Below, one piece after another: positions 9,201-17,545 of a DNA stretch of 64,000 nt (its first letter is position 1; each line of letters begins with the position of its first letter). The notes under the pieces were generated by a model. The model was not told the DNA's origin and did not search any database. It saw only the letters and a program-made list of their open reading frames with translations. The position numbers were made by a program, and so were the translations under genes. Source of the DNA: Winogradskyella pelagia (GTDB lineage: Bacteria > Bacteroidota > Bacteroidia > Flavobacteriales > Flavobacteriaceae); assembly GCF_017581965.1 (NCBI RefSeq), contig NZ_JAGEVF010000001.1, positions 476,961 to 540,960 on the forward strand, given 5' to 3'.

Positions 9201-9629
9201 AACGGCATTAAACCAAAAAGAGTCAGTAAATGTAAAAGCTAAGCTACCTACAAAGGCACTACCTAATATGGCATGTCCTTTAGAAGTAGAAGACGAATCA
9301 TCATATTTAACCAGCTTAACTAACAGCATACTAATAGTCCAGAACATAAATAGTATGGTAAATGCACTGGCCACGGCACTCATCATATTCATAATCATTC
9401 CTATTTGCGAAGGTTCAAACGCAAATACGGAAAAAAATGCACCTAACATTTGGAATAATGGCGCTCCAGGAGGATGTCCCACCTGTAATTTTGAAGAAGT
9501 TAAAATATATTCTCCTGCATCCCAAAAACTCACCGTGGGTTCAATAGTTGAAGCATAAACGACAAATGCAATAGCAAAGACACTCCATGCTAGAATAGTA
9601 TTCCACTTCTTAAAATTAAAATTACTCAT
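6225..9629 (-). CDS. DUF2723 family membrane protein, candidate GT117 (TMEM260-like) protein O-mannosyltransferase
   Basis: This 1134-residue protein starts with a GT-C-like N-terminus: a first helix, then SFWDAGEYILTSSKLQVGHP (acidic residues Asp37 and Glu40), which is the conserved DUF2723 loop. Many transmembrane helices follow up to about residue 670. The C-terminal ~450 residues are soluble (GDNDSFPLWYLQEIEGVRTDV, ending in TPR-like helices) and probably periplasmic. DUF2723 is the bacterial counterpart of human TMEM260, which CAZy places in GT117 as a protein O-mannosyltransferase. Bacteroidota have general protein O-glycosylation, so this is a plausible initiating enzyme (inference). 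It lies in an operon with the CE4 deacetylase. Confidence 0.85.
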   Translation of the reverse strand: MSNFNFKKWNTILAWSVFAIAFVVYASTIEPTVSFWDAGEYILTSSKLQVGHPPGAPLFQMLGAFFSVFAFEPSQIGMIMNMMSAVASAFTILFMFWTISMLLVKLVKYDDSSSTSKGHAILGSAFVGSLAFTFTDSFWFNAVETEVYAMATLIMAILFYVGLRWEQDMDKPRGNRWLVLMAFIIGLSFGVHFMGLLTIPAIGLIYYFKNYKTITVKNFIIANVASAAILLFIFKLLLPTTLKLFGNLEVFFVNSIGLPFNSGTVITGLIVIALFYFGLNYTRKHQMPHLNTMVLCLMFIFIGFSSWVMLPIRANANVIINENNPSDARELLAYYNLEQYPETHLFYGPQFTEIYSGADKNEPFVDDKKNYEKDEALGKYVIINDWEKSKQNYNHDHAFVLPRMWSSEHAQNYMMFTGLIDFKIDPSLQNDIYEEALSYGLDEDRAGQYALQEKRRIDQMVMDFRMKVANGEIDYEGYDQFLRRFAQQYFIVEQPSFADNLAYMFQYQFGYMYWRYFMWNFTGRQNDVQGKYDDFNGNWISGIDFIDEIHLGMSQDNLPTDVLENKARNTYYFLPLLLGLVGFFFLLNVDKKRFWVLLVFFLMTGLAIQFYTNIRPFEPRERDYSVVGSFYVFAIWIGFGVYAIYDLLNEKIKSKFLAPAISLLCLLLVPGILAANNWDDHDRSGKYTANAMARKYLESCAPNSILFTIGDNDSFPLWYLQEIEGVRTDVRVVNTSLFQTDWYIDQMKRKAYESDPIPSQLTHDQYRGSNRDVVIYREISEKVAKDTLDINQFMDFVGSEEPTTKLKYIIERRGEDPRVYPKHLLNSNYFPTRNISVPVDKEAVLRNGIVKPKDASKIENNLYLQIDGSYIYKNRLLMLDIIANNNWERPIYFSGGAFSDEDYIWLKDYLQLDGMCYKLVPIKTPVDRANPYDMGRVDADLMYDLVKSWDWGGSGEDIYHDIETRRNGITYRGNIARLIEQLINEDKLQKAEEIADIAMDKMPVDTFSFYSLLEPYVSTYYEVGNSEKARNLFKDVARKYQENLMYLSSQSIKTQERLIEEIYTDIQRYRALVDVLVVYDDEDFVLEETKKFNSYLKLFDPLMGPSEEDLTPSEDLDINSLLNDSSGLIAPEQE

Positions 9630-9730
9630 GTAATCTTGTTTAATGATGCTGGCGAATTTAATAATTATTACAATACAGACACGTGTTTTAAGGTAACGTT
9701 AAGTAAATTAGGTTATTTTTAAAGAAAATT

Positions 9731-9761
9731 TTTGTTCGAGAAAAAGTTTATTATAAATTTG
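9731..9761 (+). promoter_or_regulatory. Promoter for tRNA-Gln
   Basis: TTTG (9731-9734), 19 nt, then TAAATTTG (9754-9761) exactly matches the Bacteroidota housekeeping promoter consensus. Transcription would begin near 9768, about 12 nt before the tRNA. Confidence 0.75.
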
Positions 9762-9779
9762 CAACCTCTTTTGAGAGAT

Positions 9780-9852
9780 TGGCCCATGGTGTAACTGGCA
9801 ACACGTCTGGTTTTGGTCCAGAAGAGTCTAGGTTCGAGCCCTAGTGGGCCAA
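9780..9852 (+). tRNA. tRNA-Gln (anticodon TTG)
   Basis: This is a 73-nt cloverleaf. Acceptor arms are TGGCCCA (9780-9786) and TGGGCCA (9845-9851) with discriminator A at 9852. The D-stem is GTGT/ACAC, the anticodon stem is TCTGG/CCAGA, and the T-arm loop is GGTTCGAGCC. The anticodon TTG is at 9813-9815 and reads CAA/CAG glutamine codons. The CCA tail is not encoded. Confidence 0.95.
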
Positions 9853-9860
9853 CAAAAAAT

Positions 9861-9893
9861 AATCCTTGTTCATTGTTTTGGGCAAGGATTTTT
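9861..9893 (+). terminator. Terminator after tRNA-Gln
   Basis: Perfect 8-bp arms AATCCTTG (9861-9868) and CAAGGATT (9883-9890) are followed by a short T-run. The hairpin lies 8 nt after the tRNA end. The 14-nt loop is longer than usual. Confidence 0.55.
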
Positions 9894-10047
9894 CATTTCG
9901 TATACCTAGGTTTTTATAGAAGTTAGTACTGTGCTGGATGCATCAACAATACATAGTTCAAAAACACGTTGAGGTAAAGCCTAGTGAGTAATTATTTTAT
10001 TGCCTTTTGTAGCTTAATGACGACGTTGTTTATCAAAATAATTAATT

Positions 10048-10872
10048 TTAAATCTTAAATGTAATTACAGGTCTTTTTGCGTGATTTACCAAATCTTCGC
10101 TAATACTTCCATTTAAAAAATGTGCAATGCCTTGCCTGCCATGAGTGCTAATACCAATTAAATCGGCATCAATATCCTTTGAGAAATTTAAAACACCTTG
10201 CTCTATAGTAATATCATTATGTATATTAATAGTATAATTTTCAAATGATTGACCTGAGATGAAATCCTTAATTCGTGCGTTAGCTTCATAGGTAGTAATA
10301 AATTTGTTCGCGGTATTAACCATTAAAAGATGAATTTTAGCGCCAAAGCCTTCAGCAAGTTTAACGGCCTGTTTGTAAGTTGCTTTATTATCATTTTTAA
10401 AATCAGAAGCAAAAACAAAATCCTTAATATTGAAGGATTGATGTTCGTTTTTAATAACTAATACAGGGACATCAGAAGTCCTAACCACCTTCTCCGCATT
10501 TGAGCCAACAAACATTTCCATTAAGCCAGATGTTCCATGAGAGCCCATTATTATCATATCGATATCAAATTCCTTACAAGCTTCTTTTATTTCATTAAAA
10601 GTGATATCTGCTTTTACCGTTTCGTGTACAGTTAGTCCTTTGAGATAATCGCTATCCATTAAATCTTCAAATTTTTTATGTGCCAACCTCATAAAAAATA
10701 GTGCTTCCGGCACATCGCTATGTGCATTGATTGGATCTATTTGCTGCATAGGGATTTCCATCATGTGCAATAAATAGATGTCAGCATTAAATTTATTGGC
10801 CAGCATAGCGGCAACCTTTAAGGCATGCTCCGCCTGCTCAGAAAAGTCGGTAGGGACTAGAATGCGATTCAT
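10048..10872 (-). CDS. Tandem-domain universal stress protein
   Basis: This 274-residue protein consists of two UspA domains. Domain 1 (1-~140) has ILVPTDFSEQAEHALKVA and the ATP-binding signature GSHGTSGLMEMFVGSNAEKV. Domain 2 (~148-274) has FVFASDFKNDN and GISTHGRQGIAHFLNGSISEDL. Both keep the G-x2-G-x9-G-S/N type nucleotide loop, so ATP binding is likely. Such proteins are cytoplasmic and respond to stress or growth arrest; the specific role is not known. It is a single-gene unit, divergent from rimP and separated from tRNA-Gln by 195 nt. Confidence 0.9.
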   Translation of the reverse strand: MNRILVPTDFSEQAEHALKVAAMLANKFNADIYLLHMMEIPMQQIDPINAHSDVPEALFFMRLAHKKFEDLMDSDYLKGLTVHETVKADITFNEIKEACKEFDIDMIIMGSHGTSGLMEMFVGSNAEKVVRTSDVPVLVIKNEHQSFNIKDFVFASDFKNDNKATYKQAVKLAEGFGAKIHLLMVNTANKFITTYEANARIKDFISGQSFENYTINIHNDITIEQGVLNFSKDIDADLIGISTHGRQGIAHFLNGSISEDLVNHAKRPVITFKI

Positions 10873-10929
10873 ACAGAAATGATTTTTGTTAGTCTTATAA
10901 ATTTACTAAAATAAATCTAGTTTACTCTG

Positions 10930-10961
10930 TTTGCCTGTCTTATTATTATATTGTATATTTG
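10930..10961 (+). promoter_or_regulatory. Promoter of the rimP-nusA-infB operon
   Basis: TTTG (10930-10933), 20 nt, then TATATTTG (10954-10961) is a strong match to TTTG-N19-TAnnTTTG. The start site would be near 10968, giving a leader of about 58 nt before rimP. Confidence 0.7.
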
Positions 10962-10988
10962 CATCAGCATTTAAGAAAATGAATATAT

Positions 10989-11013
10989 GAGAGGACGGAC
11001 GTCCTCTCTTTTT
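10989..11013 (+). promoter_or_regulatory. Terminator-like hairpin in the rimP leader (possible attenuator)
   Basis: GAGAGGAC (10989-10996), a GGAC loop, and GTCCTCTC (11001-11008) form a perfect 8-bp GC-rich stem followed by a T-rich tail. It lies between the predicted transcription start (~10968) and the rimP ATG (11027), where an intrinsic terminator would abort transcription of the whole operon. Confidence 0.6.
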
Positions 11014-11026
11014 ATATCAAAAAATA

Positions 11027-11488
11027 ATGCAGGATATTGTTCAAAAGCTATTAGATGAGGCCCTAGAGGAGCGAAGTGATTTGTTTCTGTTAGATTTATC
11101 CATTTCTTTAGATAATTCTATTAAAGTGGTTATTGATGGTGACAATGGTGTTTTAGTAGAAGATTGTATGTATGTGAGCCGAGCTATAGAGCATAATTTA
11201 GACAGGGATGAGCATGATTTTTCCCTTGAAGTATTATCGGCAGGAGCCGCGGCTCCCCTTAAAATGCCTAGACAATATACAAAACATGTTGGGAGAAACC
11301 TGCAGGTAAAAACAGAGCAAGGTGAATCGTTCGAGGGCCAGCTCAAATCTGTTGAGGATGATACCATTCTTTTAACATGGAAAACAAGAGAGCCAAAGCC
11401 AGTTGGCAAAGGAAAAATTACTGTCACCAAAGAGCAAGTTATTGCATTTGTAGACATAAAGGAAGCAATAGTTAAGATTAAATTTTAA
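11027..11488 (+). CDS. rimP: Ribosome maturation factor RimP
   Basis: This 153-residue protein has family-typical length. The N-terminal half carries SISLDNSIKVVIDGDNGVLVEDC and the conserved DFSLEVLSAGAAAPLK segment; the C-terminal half is an Sm-like fold (GRNLQVKTEQGESFEGQL, ending VDIKEAIVKIKF). RimP assists late 30S subunit assembly in the cytoplasm. It is the first gene of rimP-nusA-infB, the standard bacterial order, with nusA 12 nt downstream. Transcription probably passes the leader hairpin just upstream. Confidence 0.95.
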   Translation: MQDIVQKLLDEALEERSDLFLLDLSISLDNSIKVVIDGDNGVLVEDCMYVSRAIEHNLDRDEHDFSLEVLSAGAAAPLKMPRQYTKHVGRNLQVKTEQGESFEGQLKSVEDDTILLTWKTREPKPVGKGKITVTKEQVIAFVDIKEAIVKIKF

Positions 11489-11500
11489 TTCAAACCAATT

Positions 11501-12733
11501 ATGGAAAATGTTGCGTTAATTGAGTCATTTTCAGAATTTAAAGATGATAAATTAATTGATAGGGTAACGCTAATGGCGATTCTAGAAGATGTGTTACGTA
11601 ATGCATTGAAAAAGAAATACGGTGATGACGATAACTTCGACATTATCATTAATCCAGATAAAGGTGATTTAGAGATCTGGAGGAACCGAATTGTTGTTGC
11701 TAATGGTGAAGTCGAGGAGCCAAATCAAGAAATAGAACTATCTGAAGCTCAGAAAATTGAACCGGATTTTGAAGTTGGTGAAGACGTTGCAGAAGAGGTG
11801 AAATTAATTGATTTGGGACGACGTTCTATTTTAGCATTAAGACAAAACCTGATTGCTAAGATTCATGAGCACGATAACACCAATATCTACAAGCAGTTTA
11901 AAGAATTAGAAGGTGAAATTTACACGGCTGAAGTTCACCACATAAGACATAGAGCAATTATATTGTTGGATGATGATGGAAATGAAATTATTTTGCCTAA
12001 AGAGAAGCAGATTCCTTCGGATTTCTTTAGAAAAGGTGAAAATGTCCGTGGTATTATTGAGAGTGTAGAACTCAAAGGAAGCAAGCCGGCCATTATTATG
12101 TCTAGGACATCTCCTGTATTTTTGGAGAAGTTGTTCGAGCAAGAGATTCCAGAAGTTTTTGACGGGTTAATTACGGTTAAAAAAGTAGTGAGGATTCCGG
12201 GCGAAAAAGCAAAAGTTGCTGTAGATTCTTATGACGATAGAATTGATCCCGTGGGTGCTTGTGTAGGGATGAAGGGCTCAAGAATTCATGGTATTGTTAG
12301 GGAGCTAGGAAACGAAAACATTGATGTGATCAACTTTACCAATAACATTCAGTTGTTTGTAACAAGAGCATTAAGTCCAGCCCGTGTTACTTCGTTAAAA
12401 TTAGATGAAGAAAATATGCGCGCCGAAGTACTGCTAAAACCTGAAGAGGTTTCTAAGGCCATCGGTAGAGGAGGTCACAACATTAGATTGGCAGGACAAT
12501 TAACAGGATTTGAGATTGACGTATTTAGAGAAGGGGCTGAAGAGGATGTAGAGCTATCGGAATTTAGCGATGAAATAGATGGGTGGATTATAGAAGAGTT
12601 CAGTAAGGTTGGCCTAGACACGGCTAAAAGCATATTAGAACTAGACATTGAGGATTTAGTTAAACGTACAGATTTAGAAGAGGAAACTATTACAGAGGTG
12701 ATAAAAATTCTGAGAGAAGAATTTGAAGAATAA
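11501..12733 (+). CDS. nusA: Transcription termination/antitermination factor NusA
   Basis: This 410-residue protein has the NusA domain order: N-terminal RNA-polymerase-binding domain (1-~130, LIESFSEFKDDKLIDRVTLMAILED), S1 domain (~135-200), KH1 with VGACVGMKGSRIHGIVREL, KH2 with EVSKAIGRGGHNIRLAGQLTG split by a short gap, and a short acidic helical tail after ~345. It binds RNA polymerase and nascent RNA and controls pausing and termination. NusA often regulates its own operon by termination, so the leader hairpin before rimP is a candidate target (inference). Confidence 0.96.
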   Translation: MENVALIESFSEFKDDKLIDRVTLMAILEDVLRNALKKKYGDDDNFDIIINPDKGDLEIWRNRIVVANGEVEEPNQEIELSEAQKIEPDFEVGEDVAEEVKLIDLGRRSILALRQNLIAKIHEHDNTNIYKQFKELEGEIYTAEVHHIRHRAIILLDDDGNEIILPKEKQIPSDFFRKGENVRGIIESVELKGSKPAIIMSRTSPVFLEKLFEQEIPEVFDGLITVKKVVRIPGEKAKVAVDSYDDRIDPVGACVGMKGSRIHGIVRELGNENIDVINFTNNIQLFVTRALSPARVTSLKLDEENMRAEVLLKPEEVSKAIGRGGHNIRLAGQLTGFEIDVFREGAEEDVELSEFSDEIDGWIIEEFSKVGLDTAKSILELDIEDLVKRTDLEEETITEVIKILREEFEE

Positions 12734-12737
12734 TACC

Positions 12738-12772
12738 TATCAATTCAAATGTTTCACAAAGTTGAATTGATA
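12738..12772 (+). promoter_or_regulatory. Hairpin between nusA and infB
   Basis: Perfect 11-bp arms TATCAATTCAA (12738-12748) and TTGAATTGATA (12762-12772) flank a 13-nt loop. The stem lies in the 72-nt gap, starting 5 nt after the nusA stop. It has no GC-rich core and no T-run, so it is more likely an RNA processing or stability element, or a protein site, than a terminator. Confidence 0.5.
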
Positions 12773-12805
12773 AAATAATTATAAGTTTTATATTACAGGC
12801 AATTT

Positions 12806-15466
12806 ATGGCTCAAATAAGAATAAATAAAGTATTAAGGGAATTGAATATCTCGTTAGATCGTGCAGTAGATTTTTTAGAATCTAAAGGCATTGAAATTGA
12901 GAAGAGCCCAAATACAAAAATTTCACAGGAGGTTTATGATACATTAGCTGATGAATTTCAGACTGATGCAACCAAGCGTGAGAAAGCCCAGGAAGTGAGC
13001 GAGGCCAAACTCAAAGAGAAAGAAAAGCTCAGAGAGCAAAGAGAGCGCGAGATTGAAGAAAAACAGAAAAAGGAGCCTGCACAGGAAACCGTAGTTAAAG
13101 CAAAGGCAGAGTTGAGTGGACCAAAGAAAGTTGGTAAAATAGAATTAGACAAGCCAAAAGCCAAGCCTAAAGAAGAACCAAAACCTGAAGCCGAAGTGCC
13201 AACTGAGCCAACTAAGCCAGTTGAAATAAAGGAAAAAAAGAAAAAAGCTCCAGTAACTCCTAAAAAAGGGGAAAAGATAAAAGAAGAAGTTTCTGAGCCT
13301 GAGTCGAATGAACCTGTTGAAGCAAAATTAAAAACACAGTATCAAAAGCTGTCGGGTCCTACAACTACTGGGAAGAAAATAGACCTTTCTAAATTCAATA
13401 AACCTAAAAAGAAAAAAGAGGATAAGCCTAAAGACGATAAGGGCGGAAACAAACGTAAGCGACGAAGAATAAGTAAGGCAGGTGGTGATAAACCGAATTT
13501 TGATAATCGCAGACAACGTGGTAAAACTGGCAACAGGCCTAAAGTTGTAAAGGAAGAACCAAGTGAAGAAGATGTACAAAAACAAATTCGTGAAACTCTA
13601 GAAAAGCTTCAAGGTAAGTCCAATAAAGGAAAAGGTGCTAAATATAGAAGAGAGAAAAGAGAACAACATAGAGAGCAGACAGAGAAAGATCTTCAAGCTG
13701 AAGCAGCAGAGAGTAAAATTCTAAAAGTAACAGAATTTGTTACGGTTAGTGAAGTTGCCACAATGATGAATGTTGGTGTTACAGAGGTAATTTCTGCATG
13801 TATGTCATTGGGAATGATGGTTACTATGAACCAAAGACTAGATGCTGAGACACTGTCTATTGTTGCAGACGAATTTGGTTATGAGGTTGAGTTTGTAACC
13901 ACAGACATCGAAGAAGCCATAGAAGAAGCACAAGATAGTCCTGAAGATTTAAAACCGAGGGCACCAATTGTTACTGTAATGGGTCACGTTGATCACGGTA
14001 AAACTTCTTTGCTTGATTATATAAGAGAAGAAAATGTAATAGCAGGTGAATCAGGTGGTATTACCCAGCATATCGGTGCTTACGGCGTTGAGTTGGCTAA
14101 TGGCCAAAAAATAGCATTCTTAGATACTCCTGGTCACGAGGCCTTTACCGCAATGCGTGCTCGTGGGGCACAAGTTACTGATATCGCTATTATCGTTGTA
14201 GCAGCAGACGATGCGATAATGCCGCAAACTAAAGAAGCTATTTCACACGCTCAGGCAGCAGGAGTGCCAATAGTTTTTGCAATAAATAAGATTGATAAAC
14301 CAGATGCCAATCCAGAAAAGGTAAAAGAAGGCCTTGCGAATATGAATTTGTTGGTAGAAGATTGGGGTGGAAAAATTCAATCTCATGATATTTCTGCAAA
14401 GGTTGGAACGGGCATTAAGGAACTTCTAGAAAAAGTATTGCTAGAGGCCGAGTTGTTAGAACTTGAAGCTAACCCTAATAAACCTGCTAATGGTACTGTA
14501 GTTGAAGCCTACCTAGATAAAGGTAGAGGTTATGTTTCTACAATTTTAGTACAAGCAGGTACTTTAAGAGTAGGAGACTACGTTCTTGCTGGCAAGCATA
14601 GTGGAAAAGTTAAGGCTATGCAAGATGAACGAGGCAACGAAGTTAAAGAAGCAGGTCCGTCAACACCAGTTTCTATATTAGGTCTGGATGGGGCGCCTCA
14701 AGCGGGTGATAAGTTTAGTGTGTTTGAAGATGAGCGTGAAGCCAAGCAAATAGCTACAAAACGCACCCAATTGCAACGAGAGCAATCTGTACGAACTCAG
14801 CGTCATATTACTTTAGATGAAATTGGTAGACGTATCGCTTTAGGAGATTTCCAAGAATTGAACATTATTCTTAAAGGTGATGTGGATGGTTCTGTTGAAG
14901 CATTAACAGATTCCTTCCAGAAATTATCAACAGAAGAAATACAGGTTAATATAATTCATAAAGGCGTTGGAGCCATAACCGAAAGTGATGTGCTTTTAGC
15001 TTCTGCATCAGATGCCATTATCGTCGGATTTAATGTAAGACCTGTAGGTAATGCTAGAGCAATTGCTGATAAGGAAGAAATTGATATAAGAACATATTCC
15101 ATTATTTACGATGCCATTAATGATCTTAAAGATGCAATGGAAGGTATGTTATCTCCAGAGCTCAAAGAAGAAATTACTGGTACAGCTGAGATAAGAGAGA
15201 CCTTTAAGATTTCTAAAATAGGAACAATTGCTGGATGTATGGTAACCAATGGAAAAATTTACAGAAATTCAGGAGTTAGAATTATTAGAGATGGAGTGGT
15301 AGTCTTTACTGGTGAGTTGACTTCTTTAAAACGTTTTAAAGACGATGTTAAAGAAGTGTCTAAAGGTTACGATTGTGGTATGCAAATCAAAAATTATAAT
15401 GATATCAAAGAAGGTGATATTATAGAAGCATTCCAAGAAGTAGAAGTAAAGAAAACGCTGAAGTAA
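12806..15466 (+). CDS. infB: Translation initiation factor IF-2
   Basis: This 886-residue protein begins with an IF2 N-terminal helical domain ([21 protein letters not shown]). A long charged Lys/Glu-rich linker follows (about 60-290), then the IF2-N2 domain and the GTPase domain. G1 is GHVDHGKTS near residue 393, G2 is [11 protein letters not shown]3 is DTPGHEAF and G4 is NKIDKP. Domains II-IV end at about residue 886. It brings initiator tRNA to the 30S subunit and promotes subunit joining. The basic linker suits RNA contacts. It is the last gene of the operon and is followed by a strong terminator. Confidence 0.97.
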   Translation: MAQIRINKVLRELNISLDRAVDFLESKGIEIEKSPNTKISQEVYDTLADEFQTDATKREKAQEVSEAKLKEKEKLREQREREIEEKQKKEPAQETVVKAKAELSGPKKVGKIELDKPKAKPKEEPKPEAEVPTEPTKPVEIKEKKKKAPVTPKKGEKIKEEVSEPESNEPVEAKLKTQYQKLSGPTTTGKKIDLSKFNKPKKKKEDKPKDDKGGNKRKRRRISKAGGDKPNFDNRRQRGKTGNRPKVVKEEPSEEDVQKQIRETLEKLQGKSNKGKGAKYRREKREQHREQTEKDLQAEAAESKILKVTEFVTVSEVATMMNVGVTEVISACMSLGMMVTMNQRLDAETLSIVADEFGYEVEFVTTDIEEAIEEAQDSPEDLKPRAPIVTVMGHVDHGKTSLLDYIREENVIAGESGGITQHIGAYGVELANGQKIAFLDTPGHEAFTAMRARGAQVTDIAIIVVAADDAIMPQTKEAISHAQAAGVPIVFAINKIDKPDANPEKVKEGLANMNLLVEDWGGKIQSHDISAKVGTGIKELLEKVLLEAELLELEANPNKPANGTVVEAYLDKGRGYVSTILVQAGTLRVGDYVLAGKHSGKVKAMQDERGNEVKEAGPSTPVSILGLDGAPQAGDKFSVFEDEREAKQIATKRTQLQREQSVRTQRHITLDEIGRRIALGDFQELNIILKGDVDGSVEALTDSFQKLSTEEIQVNIIHKGVGAITESDVLLASASDAIIVGFNVRPVGNARAIADKEEIDIRTYSIIYDAINDLKDAMEGMLSPELKEEITGTAEIRETFKISKIGTIAGCMVTNGKIYRNSGVRIIRDGVVVFTGELTSLKRFKDDVKEVSKGYDCGMQIKNYNDIKEGDIIEAFQEVEVKKTLK

Positions 15467-15484
15467 ATAGAATTTTATAGAAAT

Positions 15485-15513
15485 AAAAAAGAGCGGTTTT
15501 ACCGCTCTTTTTT
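15485..15513. terminator. Bidirectional terminator between infB and the SPOR gene
   Basis: An A6 tract, GAGCGGT (15491-15497), loop TTT, ACCGCTC (15501-15507) and a T6 tract form a perfect stem usable from both strands. The distal arm encodes the last codons and stop of the SPOR gene on the minus strand. Confidence 0.85.
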
Positions 15514-15900
15514 ATTTTTTAATAAGTCTGTTTTTGGTTGAAAAATAATAGCATTCATATAATTTTTCTTTATTTTTTGAAGAGCTCGATCCGCTTCAAG
15601 CCTTGAGGCAAAATTGCCTACCCAAACTTTATAATTTGGTGTATTCCATTCTATTTCAACAGGAAAATTATCGTATAAGTCCAGAAAGTTTGCCTTTTCT
15701 TTTTGCGCCTTATCTGGATCAACACTTTGGTAAACTTGTATCTTGTAAACTTTTAAAGTAGAAATATCTTTCTTATACTCTAGGAGTTTATCAATGTCTG
15801 GGTGCTGTGTTACGGTAACTTGCCCTTCTTGAGCAATCATCCATAAGGGATGTCCAATAAAGCAAATTGTAATTAATATAAATCTATAGATATTTTTCAT
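15499..15900 (-). CDS. Secreted SPOR-domain protein
   Basis: This 133-residue protein has an N-terminal signal peptide (hydrophobic residues 5-22, likely cleaved after WMIA). The C-terminal SPOR domain (about 45-125) shows VYKIQVYQS and YKVWVGNFASRLEADRALQKI, the paired strand-helix repeats of the fold. SPOR domains bind denuded peptidoglycan strands, often at division sites, so a periplasmic envelope role is likely. Which process it serves is unknown. It is a single gene converging on infB; its final residues (KKER) are encoded by the shared terminator. Confidence 0.85.
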   Translation of the reverse strand: MKNIYRFILITICFIGHPLWMIAQEGQVTVTQHPDIDKLLEYKKDISTLKVYKIQVYQSVDPDKAQKEKANFLDLYDNFPVEIEWNTPNYKVWVGNFASRLEADRALQKIKKNYMNAIIFQPKTDLLKNKKER

Positions 15901-16197
15901 TAATCATTATTTTGAGACAAAGTTATATTTATTTCTAAAAACGCTTTCTTACAACACATTATTACTAATTATAAAGATATATAACGTATATATTTTAACC
16001 AAAAAATAGATTGAAAGTACAGCAAAACAAGTTAGTTCGGCTATTATTTAGAATAATTATAAATTAGCTATTAACACTTCACTAACATTCCGAAAATCGA
16101 CTTTATATCTTACTTTTGCCAGAGTTTTTATCAACATGATTTTTATCATATTTTGAAAAAATCGTACCAAACTTTAGAAGATAATTCAACATATAAT
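15901..16197. other. Intergenic region upstream of actA, with a candidate -7 element
   Basis: This 297-nt AT-rich gap separates the divergent SPOR gene and the act operon. TACTTTTG at 16111-16118 fits TAnnTTTG and would start transcription near 16125, about 73 nt before actA; no clear TTG lies at -33. On the minus strand, TAACTTTG (plus 15918-15925) is a similar half-match for the SPOR gene. I see no other gene, repeat or RNA here. Confidence 0.4.
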
Positions 16198-17517
16198 ATG
16201 AAACACGTTATCTACCGTAATTTAACCTCTAAGATTCTTAGTTTCGGTTTTATTTTTTTCCTTACGTTTTCAATTTCACTTAATGCCCAAGACGAAACTG
16301 CAGCAACTGCTGGCGACCCTGTAAACGGGAAGTCGTTGTTTAATGCAAATTGTGCTGCTTGTCATAAATTAAACAAGCCAATGACAGGTCCGGCTTTAGC
16401 CAATGTTGAGCAACGTCTTTATGACGAGGAAGGGCTAGACAGGGAGTGGTTGAATAAGTGGATTAGAAATAGTTCTGCATTGATTAAGTCTGGTGATGCC
16501 TATGCAAACAAGGTTTACAATGAATGGAATCAGGTAGCAATGAATGCTTTTCCTCAATTGACGGATCAACAAATCACTGATATTTTAGCCTACACGGCTG
16601 CACCACCTCCAGCACCTGTAGTTGCGGATACGGCTGTTGCCCAAGAAGGTGGAGGTGCTCAAGGAGGCATTTCTAATGAGATTATTTTAGGAGCGTTAGC
16701 TGTTCTCTTTGGCTTGTTGGCCATGGCTTTAATAGTCGTAAAACGTACATTGAATCGTTTTGCTGATGCTAAAGGTATTCCAGTAGTTGAAGAAGGCGAG
16801 AAGCGTTTACCCTTATGGAAAGCTTTCGCACAAAACCAATTTTTAGTTTTGGTAACGTCAATTTTCTTTTTACTATCCAGTGGTTATTTTGTCTACGGTT
16901 ACTTAATGCAAGTTGGAATTGACCAAGGATATGAGCCTGTGCAACCAATACATTACTCACATAGAATCCATGCTGGTGATAATGGAATCGATTGTAAATA
17001 CTGTCACTCTTCGGCAAGAGTATCTAAGCATTCAGGTATTCCATCACTTAACATCTGTATGAATTGTCACAAAGCTATCGGTGAAGTTGCTGAAGTTACC
17101 CAACAAGAGGGTATTAATGAGTACGGTGTAGATTACAATGCAGAAATTCAGAAGTTATATAAAGCCGTGGGCTGGGATGAAAGCACACAGTCTTATACAG
17201 GTGAAACAGCTCCTGTAGAATGGATAAGAATTCACAATTTACCAGATTTGGCTTATTTTAATCATGCTCAGCACGTGTCGGTTGCAGGTGTAGAATGCCA
17301 GACATGTCACGGACCAGTTGAAGAAATGGAAATAATGTATCAGCATGCGCCATTAACTATGGGTTGGTGTATTAATTGTCACAGAGAGACGAATGTGAAC
17401 GTGAAGGATAATGGCTATTATACTAAGATACATGAAGAGTTGTCCAAAAAATATGGTGTGGACCAATTGACCGCTGCACAAATGGGTGGTTTAGAGTGTG
17501 GTAAGTGTCACTATTAA
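16198..17517 (+). CDS. actA: Alternative complex III subunit A, hexaheme cytochrome c
   Basis: This 439-residue protein has a signal peptide (LSFGFIFFLTFSISLNAQ). One CxxCH lies in an N-terminal class-I cytochrome c domain (52-56), followed by two hydrophobic segments around 160-240. Five more CxxCH motifs follow: 266-270, 287-291, 367-371, 391-395 and 434-438. The five C-terminal hemes match the pentaheme ActA core; the N-terminal monoheme domain is an added electron carrier. The ATG at 16198 is preferred over a TTG at 16153 because it begins directly before the signal peptide. ActA takes electrons from ActB and passes them towards the oxidase encoded downstream. Confidence 0.93.
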   Translation: MKHVIYRNLTSKILSFGFIFFLTFSISLNAQDETAATAGDPVNGKSLFNANCAACHKLNKPMTGPALANVEQRLYDEEGLDREWLNKWIRNSSALIKSGDAYANKVYNEWNQVAMNAFPQLTDQQITDILAYTAAPPPAPVVADTAVAQEGGGAQGGISNEIILGALAVLFGLLAMALIVVKRTLNRFADAKGIPVVEEGEKRLPLWKAFAQNQFLVLVTSIFFLLSSGYFVYGYLMQVGIDQGYEPVQPIHYSHRIHAGDNGIDCKYCHSSARVSKHSGIPSLNICMNCHKAIGEVAEVTQQEGINEYGVDYNAEIQKLYKAVGWDESTQSYTGETAPVEWIRIHNLPDLAYFNHAQHVSVAGVECQTCHGPVEEMEIMYQHAPLTMGWCINCHRETNVNVKDNGYYTKIHEELSKKYGVDQLTAAQMGGLECGKCHY

Positions 17518-17545
17518 TTGTTAATTAGAAGTAATTCATAGATAT

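Noticed and set aside
11041..11457. 138-codon minus-strand frame opposite rimP
   Set aside because: Ser-rich shadow; rimP matches its family end to end and is in a conserved operon.
16153..16197. TTG start giving ActA 15 extra N-terminal residues
   Set aside because: The extension is polar and would push the signal peptide away from the N-terminus; ATG 16198 fits export.
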